Origin: Opisthorchis felineus | Lineage: Eukaryota > Platyhelminthes > Trematoda > Opisthorchiida > Opisthorchiidae | DNA: 64,000 nt | NCBI GenBank assembly: GCA_004794785.1 | Contig: SJOL01009529.1 | Span: 297,034-361,033, forward strand | Direction: 5' to 3' | Shown: one piece after another, positions 58,999 through 64,000 of the stretch | Numbering within the stretch: position 1 is the stretch's first letter | How the letters are laid out: every line of letters starts with the position of its first letter | The notes under the pieces: generated by a model | What the model saw: only the letters and a program-made list of their open reading frames with translations | The model's database searches: none | What the model was told of the DNA's origin: nothing | Program-made: the position numbers and the translations under genes

Positions 58999-60572
58999 TG
59001 AGTAGTATGTTATGACTGAAAGGGTTATTTTGCGCTTACTACCTCGTGGAATAAACTGACTAACCCAATATATTACTCCAGAATACTTTTTTGAAGTCAA
59101 CTACCTTGCTGCACAGTTTATACATCTTATCCTTCTTGTATCTGCTACACACTTCCACATCCGGGAGATCTGACACTAACCACTGAAGCATTCTACACAC
59201 AACTCTTTTTTGACTAGTCGGAGTACAACAGCCATGCACGTAGTTCAGCTATATTAGGTAAAACCCGAAATCTTTACCCTTTAACTTTATTAAATATGGC
59301 CACGAAAAGCTGTGGTAAAGCTGGGTTCGTAGGTAAACAGTGGCTTTCAAACCCTGATTCTGTCGGGTACATATTCATTTGAAACGGACACATGGGCACT
59401 GCTGTCGTACAATTTTTTGGCATTACCTCACAATCAATTCATCCGTTACTGTCCTTTGGTTTTCACAATAGATTTTGATTTGTAAAGCTTGGAGAAGTTG
59501 GAAACAGTCACGTTCGACCCATATTACTCTGCGTTTGCTCTGCGTTTTCATGCACTCCTCCAGATGTGTGCGGCAATCTTGTTTCAACTGTTTACAATGG
59601 TCTTTTAGGCAAATCTTCCCCTTGTTAAAAACAGTAGGGCGAGTTTTTTAAATGACGAGAATTTTGTATTAGCTTAGCTCACTACAACAGTTACAATAAA
59701 GCTTGTTTTTCTCGAAGTGTTCAATATGCAAACTTGAACTTGTTTAGCACGGATTTATCGAGCTGTTTTGCCCACGTCGGACAAGTCAACTTATTCTCTG
59801 GGACCTACTTTGTATACTTCAGTACTCTAACCGATGCTCTAAGACTACCGCAATTACTGGGACAGTTAGCTGGCAGTTCTGTATCTGGATGCTGTAAAGG
59901 TCGGTCGGGAAGCAGATGTTTTTTACATGTGCTACTTTCGGCCCCTTCTTCCAAATCCTTTAAAAGGCTTCTTTTTGTTCTATCTATATCCAAGCTTTAT
60001 AAGTGGTGTAATCTCGCTTTCTGAAGATATAGTATTTTAATCAAGGAAAATTGGAGGTTCTTGGATTCCTCTGCTATCCTTTTTCCTGCTCTGGAGATCC
60101 GTATGGACAGATGAGGGCTAAGCTGTTTGTTTTCACATGGAGGTTTTCAAAATTAGCTCTTTATCGTCCCGAAGTCTCTGTGATGCTTTTTTGTTTGATT
60201 CATATGCCAGGTTTTTAAATCAGTTTCATTCGAGTCTTCGAATAAAAATGTAATGTGTTCTTGAGAATCAGCGGAAGATTATGCGTCCTCAACATGTTCA
60301 ACAGTGGGTTAGTCTTCGGGGCTAGGAACGATATCATCAAAAAACACTACCTCAGGTGAGTAGTTTTGTTCATTCACAGAGGTCCTTTCAAACTGTGTGC
60401 AGGTATGTTCTTCCAAAGGCTGGTTTTTTCTGGTTCGATAAGACTCAGTTGTCCATAAAATGAATATGAAGGAGCATTTTACGTAATCCTGTAATTTAAA
60501 TTAGCAAATTAATTCAACACTGAAACATGGGTTAAGCGTGATCCCCTTCGGTAACAGGGTGAGGGGGTTATA
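58999..60572. other. Unassigned DNA, one minus frame of note
   Basis: A minus-strand frame over 59805-59993 reads as a polar, Cys-containing peptide (LLKDLEEGAESSTCKKHLL at the start). It continues beyond one stop with LTCPTWAKQLDKSVLNK, so it may be a relic of a coding element. No family is recognised. The rest is empty. Confidence 0.4.
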
Positions 60573-60584
60573 TTGTGGAATGCA

Positions 60585-60840
60585 GACATTCAGCATAATG
60601 CTGTTAGTGTGAGTTTAGTCGTAGCAATCCTTCACAAATGGGCAATTCGTAGCCCAGCCATAACTGAAACGAAGAAATCCTCTGTTGACGCTGTTGCGAA
60701 CAGTATAATTGGGTTTCTCTACGACTGGCAAGATCGGTCAGGCAGGAGCATTATCAAAACTTTTAGAAGACCGACTACAAGACTCGAAAGATCCAGTTAT
60801 AGCTCAGATCTCATCTGAGCCGCAAATACGATATACACTT
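60585..60840 (+). pseudogene. End of Gypsy RNase H and linker, frame-shifted
   Basis: LHKWAI (near 60633) matches the conserved R-L-x-x-W-A at the end of the RNase H domain. In a different frame, STTGKIGQAGALSKLLEDRL (near 60717-60776) matches the Y-x-s-t-x-x-x-G-x-A-D-A-L-S-R-L signature that follows it. PVIAQISSEPQIRYTL then continues into the linker before integrase. The D of ADALSRL is replaced by G. Confidence 0.65.
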
Positions 60841-60939
60841 ATGGAAGTCCAATAACATTCACAATGATAAGCATCCAGAATCCGCTGCTGAGTCAAGAAA
60901 GAAGTAGCACCTCTCTGAGAGGCCATGGAATAGTAAAAA

Positions 60940-61750
60940 CGAAGACCTACGTCACTTTTATCATAGACGACCTTCACTTTCCGTTTTTGGCGGTTGCTTC
61001 TTGTTCGCGGAACATGTAGTCGTACCAGAGGAGCTGGAAAGGCTCGTTTTGCAAGCGTTCCATAAAGGACATCCCAGGATCAACCAAATGGATTCGTTGA
61101 TCCGAAGCAATGTTCATTGGCCCCATGTTGACAGCCAAGTCAAAACGCTCGTCAGATCTTGTCACAAATGTGCGTTGGCTTCGAAATCCCCCAGAAAATG
61201 ACAACTATATTCTTGGCCGGTACCGCAAATTCTTCGTCGAGGATACATGTGGACTATGCAGGTCCCGTGACAGATCAACTTGTTATCACCTTCGTGGATG
61301 CTTAGAGTAATTAGCCGGAGATTTTTCCAATGAGGACAATGAAGACGACAGCAACCATTAGCAAGTTGCAGGAAGTCTTCAGTCATTTCGGCTATCCTGA
61401 AAAGTTAGTGTCTGACAACGGTTCACGTCGTCCCAATTCACGGACTTATGCCTTGCCAGTGGGATTGAAAACGTTAGAGCGCTCCCATATCATCCGCAAT
61501 TAAACGGCATGGCAGAACGACTCGTCGATACGTTCAAAAGAGCTTTGCTTAAGGTGGAGGGGGAAGGAACCACAGTAAACCTCCCACAACAATACCTCTT
61601 AATGTACCGCCCGACTCCAAATCCGTCCACACTAAAGGGCAAATCGCCTGAAGAGACTCTACTCTACCACACTCCTCGAAGCACCTTTGATCTTTTGAAG
61701 CCTTCAACGGAGGATGTGGCATCATCAAATCAGAAAAAGGAGTCCTAATG
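60940..61750 (+). pseudogene. Gypsy integrase (zinc-binding and catalytic core), broken
   Basis: The zinc-binding domain is intact in one frame (61001-61201): FHKGHPRINQMDSLIRSNVH, WPHVDSQVK and SCHKC, giving the HH...CC set. The core follows in other frames: HVDYAGP with the first catalytic Asp (61252-61254), FPMRTMKTTATISKLQEVF, LVSDNGS with the second Asp (61414-61416), then NGMAERLVDTFKRALLK with the Glu (61515-61517). Spacing from second Asp to Glu is about seven bases short of the usual D-x35-E, so a small deletion lies just after the DNGS motif. Integrase inserts the element's cDNA into the genome; this copy cannot. Confidence 0.85.
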
Positions 61751-62215
61751 TAATCGCAAGCATGCCGCAAAATGGCGAAATTTCGACATTGGCAGAGCAT
61801 GTTAGTAAAGGATAATCATGGTAATCGCGCATCCTGGCGTCAAGACAAACTCACTCGGCGAATCGGAAATGTCAGCTATGATGATGACGTGGGTACCGAA
61901 ATGCGGGTTCGCAATGCAAATCAGTTGAAAGAAGCTTATTCACAACTCACTAGGAGATTGAATGCATTGCCTGCGAACACTTTGATAGAACACCTAGATA
62001 GGAACAGAGGAAGGACAACATACACTCAGGTTGCGGCGCAGCAACCAAAGGCGCCTGTGTATCAACAATCACGAAGGACGACACGCAAAAGGATGCCAGT
62101 GACAAAGATTCAAGTTAACCAGAGACGGAAGACTTATACTACTCAACTTCAAATAGGAGATATAGGGAGAACCAGCTCCCAACGTAGCTGGACTACACAA
62201 GTGCTAATGGAATAA
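61751..62215 (+). pseudogene. Gypsy integrase C-terminal region
   Basis: The stretch after the core reads MAKFRHWQSMLVKDNH, then WRQDKLTRRIGNVSY and VRNANQLKE. This is the chromatin-side, GPY/F-like C-terminal module of Gypsy integrases with its V-K-D and W-x-x-G/D-x-I spacing. A basic, Gln/Arg/Thr-rich tail (RRTTRKRMPVTKIQVNQRRK) ends at TAA (62213-62215), typical for the end of pol just before the 3' LTR. Confidence 0.75.
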
Positions 62216-62818
62216 CCGTTTTCGTTGTGACCGGGTTAGTTGGTTGTTTTTCAATTGTCCTTGACAGATGAGTTCCATTTTTGTGACATTTTGGGCCCGC
62301 TTGGATCTTCCCGCGTAAGCTTTATATGCAGCCCCTTTTCGGCTGCATACGACACGCCTGTAGGCGTCAGTGTTCAATAGATCAGCTGATTCCCATGTTC
62401 TTTGGCTTTCTGGTTTGTCTGAGCGCATCAGCCTCTCAAGCGGCTATCCAGACTCGGGTTCACGTTATTAAGAAGGCATTACGAAAACTGTGGTCCACAA
62501 CATTTTCGTTTAATAATGACGCCTTCCTCGAAGACTTTTATATAAAGACCATCAAACACTGTTTTAGTCTATATATATCACCAGTATTAAAATCATCCAC
62601 TTTGAAGCGTGGTGTCCAACTCGGTTGAGAATGTTGAATGACAGGGTGAACAAAGCTGTTTTGCAGTTCAACGCGCTTTAGGAAATAATACTCAATGATC
62701 AGTTTGCTTAACCGGATAGCAAGCCAAAATAGTTCCTTGGACTATCATTCATTTTCCACGAACGAGGATCATGTGTTAACCGTCCGATGTTAACCATAAC
62801 CCATTCACACTGAGTACG
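62216..62818. other. Region after pol, possible LTR not delimited
   Basis: TTTATATGCAGCCCC near 62321 followed by an inverted pair (GCAGCC...GGCTGC) resembles a promoter region of an LTR. No second copy exists in the window to confirm it. A plus frame at 62326-62628 is unassigned. Confidence 0.3.
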
Positions 62819-63160
62819 CTAACGGCGTTCCAATATCACGGGGTTAGTGTTCAAAGTTTGCGATCGCCATCTAAACAAATACATGACTAGAATTGCATTG
62901 TGGGCCAGCAATATATTGAGCGTCAGCTCTGGTATGCCAGTGAAGCCAGCCAGTTGATTTCCGGCCGACGTTTGCACACACTGTTCAGGTTTACTGAGCA
63001 TGCTGCATGTTTTGTCTTGTCGAAAGGGGGCACTGTAATCTGTAATCTGCGTAATACTTGTGTGGTTATCCTGGACTAAACTCCCCACAAGAAAGCCTTC
63101 CATTGGAATAACAGCAGTGGTATAACCAACTACTGAGCTGCAGTTGGCCTTTGTTGTTCC
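62819..63160 (-). CDS. Candidate terminal exon, possible type I membrane protein
   Basis: On the minus strand, AGGTTGATTCAG is a fair acceptor, and from the next base a phase-0 frame runs 113 codons to TAG. The first part is polar with three cysteines and two sequons (NCS, NHT). A hydrophobic stretch follows (LTLNILLAHNAILVMYLF) and then a basic stop-transfer (RWRSQ) and a short tail ending VILERR. This order suits the end of an extracellular domain, a membrane span and a cytoplasmic tail. No family is recognised. The span is interrupted by His and Asn, which weakens the call. Confidence 0.35.
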   Translation of the reverse strand, partial: GTTKANCSSVVGYTTAVIPMEGFLVGSLVQDNHTSITQITDYSAPFRQDKTCSMLSKPEQCVQTSAGNQLAGFTGIPELTLNILLAHNAILVMYLFRWRSQTLNTNPVILERR

Positions 63161-63380
63161 CTGAATCAACCTATGTGGGCAGTGTTCCCACGCTCATTAG
63201 AGCGAACGTGTTGTCTTGCGTGATTCCTACCACACGTTGTAACCGGTAATCTTCACGGACAATGACGAGGTTTTAGCTACGAGAACCTGAATAATATTGA
63301 TCGGTTGCGGATTATTTAGGTGACAGAATGAGAGCGTATGCGTCAGAAGCAGAATTTCTATACTTTCGAGTCAGAATCTG
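63161..63380. other. Spacer
   Basis: Nothing recognised. Confidence 0.5.
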
Positions 63381-63662
63381 ATGTCCACTCAAAAATACAC
63401 CAGTTGGACACAACAAAATGTGACCCAGGTTTTCAGTAGACTGAGGCCTTCTAACTTGGATTGCGATGATAAAACATTCACACAAAATAGGAGCTTATCT
63501 GTACTGTCGGATGACGGACGGTTACTCAGTGTGCATTATTATCGAGTCAAATCAACGAGTAACAGATTCTGTACACCCGTTTGCCACCTGATTGAGGCTA
63601 GTCACAATCCAATCACGAGCCTAATGATCACCAAAACACTTTTCACTGATCGCTTCCTGTAG
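63381..63662 (+). CDS. Hypothetical 93-aa frame
   Basis: ATG to TAG on the plus strand. The peptide is polar and Ser/Thr-rich (MSTQKYTSWTQQNVTQVFSR at the start, SVLSDDGRLLSVHYYRVKS in the middle) with no recognised domain. The length is within chance, and no splice context is visible. Confidence 0.2.
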   Translation: MSTQKYTSWTQQNVTQVFSRLRPSNLDCDDKTFTQNRSLSVLSDDGRLLSVHYYRVKSTSNRFCTPVCHLIEASHNPITSLMITKTLFTDRFL

Positions 63663-64000
63663 AATTTGTGCAAAAAATATTTCACATCGAGGTATTTCTT
63701 CAGTTTGACGAAGACCAATTGAACCTTCGATCAGTTGTGTGTAATCCGCCGAGAATCCGCCAGTGAGTTGATTCCGCATGACGGCCAACTGTATGTCCTG
63801 ACTGACTCATATATATTCTTATCTCTCGATATTGTATACGGATAAATTATGATTGGTTAAGGTAAGAGGTATGCGGTTTGTCTTATGCACATGAATAGTC
63901 ACGTCTAGAACCTGGCGTTATAAATCTGAAGCAGATTTCAGCCAATCAGTTTGAAATTGATAAGAAGCCGTGTCTTTTTATTCTATGACACCATGGTGTC

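Larger units (their letters stand above)
60573..62215 (+). mobile_element. Ty3/Gypsy pol fragment, 5'-truncated
   Basis: A plus-strand fragment with the end of RNase H, the linker and nearly all of integrase, in the normal Gypsy order. At least three frame changes and several stops show it is dead. No reverse transcriptase is recognised to the left and no LTR could be delimited to the right, though a TATATGCAGCCCC stretch near 62324 might belong to one. It is on the opposite strand to the 46.8-kb remnant and shows no obvious match to its LTRs. Confidence 0.8.

Noticed and set aside
1..64000. CRISPR arrays, bacterial operons, rRNA genes
   Set aside because: No regularly spaced short repeats with unique spacers, no closely packed long frames and no rRNA-like sequence are present; the window is eukaryotic.

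Overview
This is a eukaryotic, intron-rich, repeat-laden stretch of moderately AT-rich DNA from a draft assembly: two runs of N, one isolated N inside a TA repeat, microsatellites, and no operon-like gene packing. No open frame is longer than about 160 codons, roughly the longest expected by chance in 64 kb, so length alone supports no gene. The repeats (tRNA-headed SINEs, old Ty3/Gypsy pieces, a satellite-like family that encodes hammerhead ribozymes) point to an invertebrate, and I favour a parasitic flatworm (trematode or cestode). That rests on family resemblance, not on a marker gene.

Layout. 0-4.4 kb: a possible C-terminal reading frame, then a cluster of four copies (A-D) of a repeat with a monomer of about 307 bp. 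4.4-37 kb: mostly unassigned DNA with four SINE copies, a few possible exons with good splice signals, a fold-back copy of the 307-bp family (24.3 kb) and an assembly gap (16.4-17.2 kb). 37.4-42.2 kb: three phase-compatible exons on the + strand that could form a small type I membrane glycoprotein; in their introns lies a minus-strand frame resembling the pore and last helix of a two-pore channel. 42.5-42.8 kb: second gap. 45.6-46.2 kb: a broken minus-strand frame resembling a DEG/ENaC channel. 46.8-49.4 kb: a minus-strand Ty3/Gypsy remnant with both LTRs, gag, zinc knuckles and protease but no recognisable reverse transcriptase; a ribozyme repeat sits in its leader. 51-53 kb: a SINE, two candidate exons and another ribozyme repeat. 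60.6-62.2 kb: a plus-strand Gypsy pol fragment (end of RNase H, linker, integrase) with frameshifts. 62.8-63.7 kb: candidate exons.

The most interesting content is the 307-bp family. Its core folds on paper as a type I hammerhead ribozyme: CTGATGA, a short helix II, GAAA, a self-complementary ACCGGT helix III, a GTC or GTA cleavage site, helix I of GCCTAC/GTGGGC and 10-bp outer arms. Two copies carry more than one unit with an identical period of 307 bp. This matches the behaviour of animal retrozymes and of the Schistosoma SM-alpha satellite: tandem DNA whose transcripts self-cleave to monomers and can circularise. All calls come from reading the sequence by eye; no search or folding program was run.
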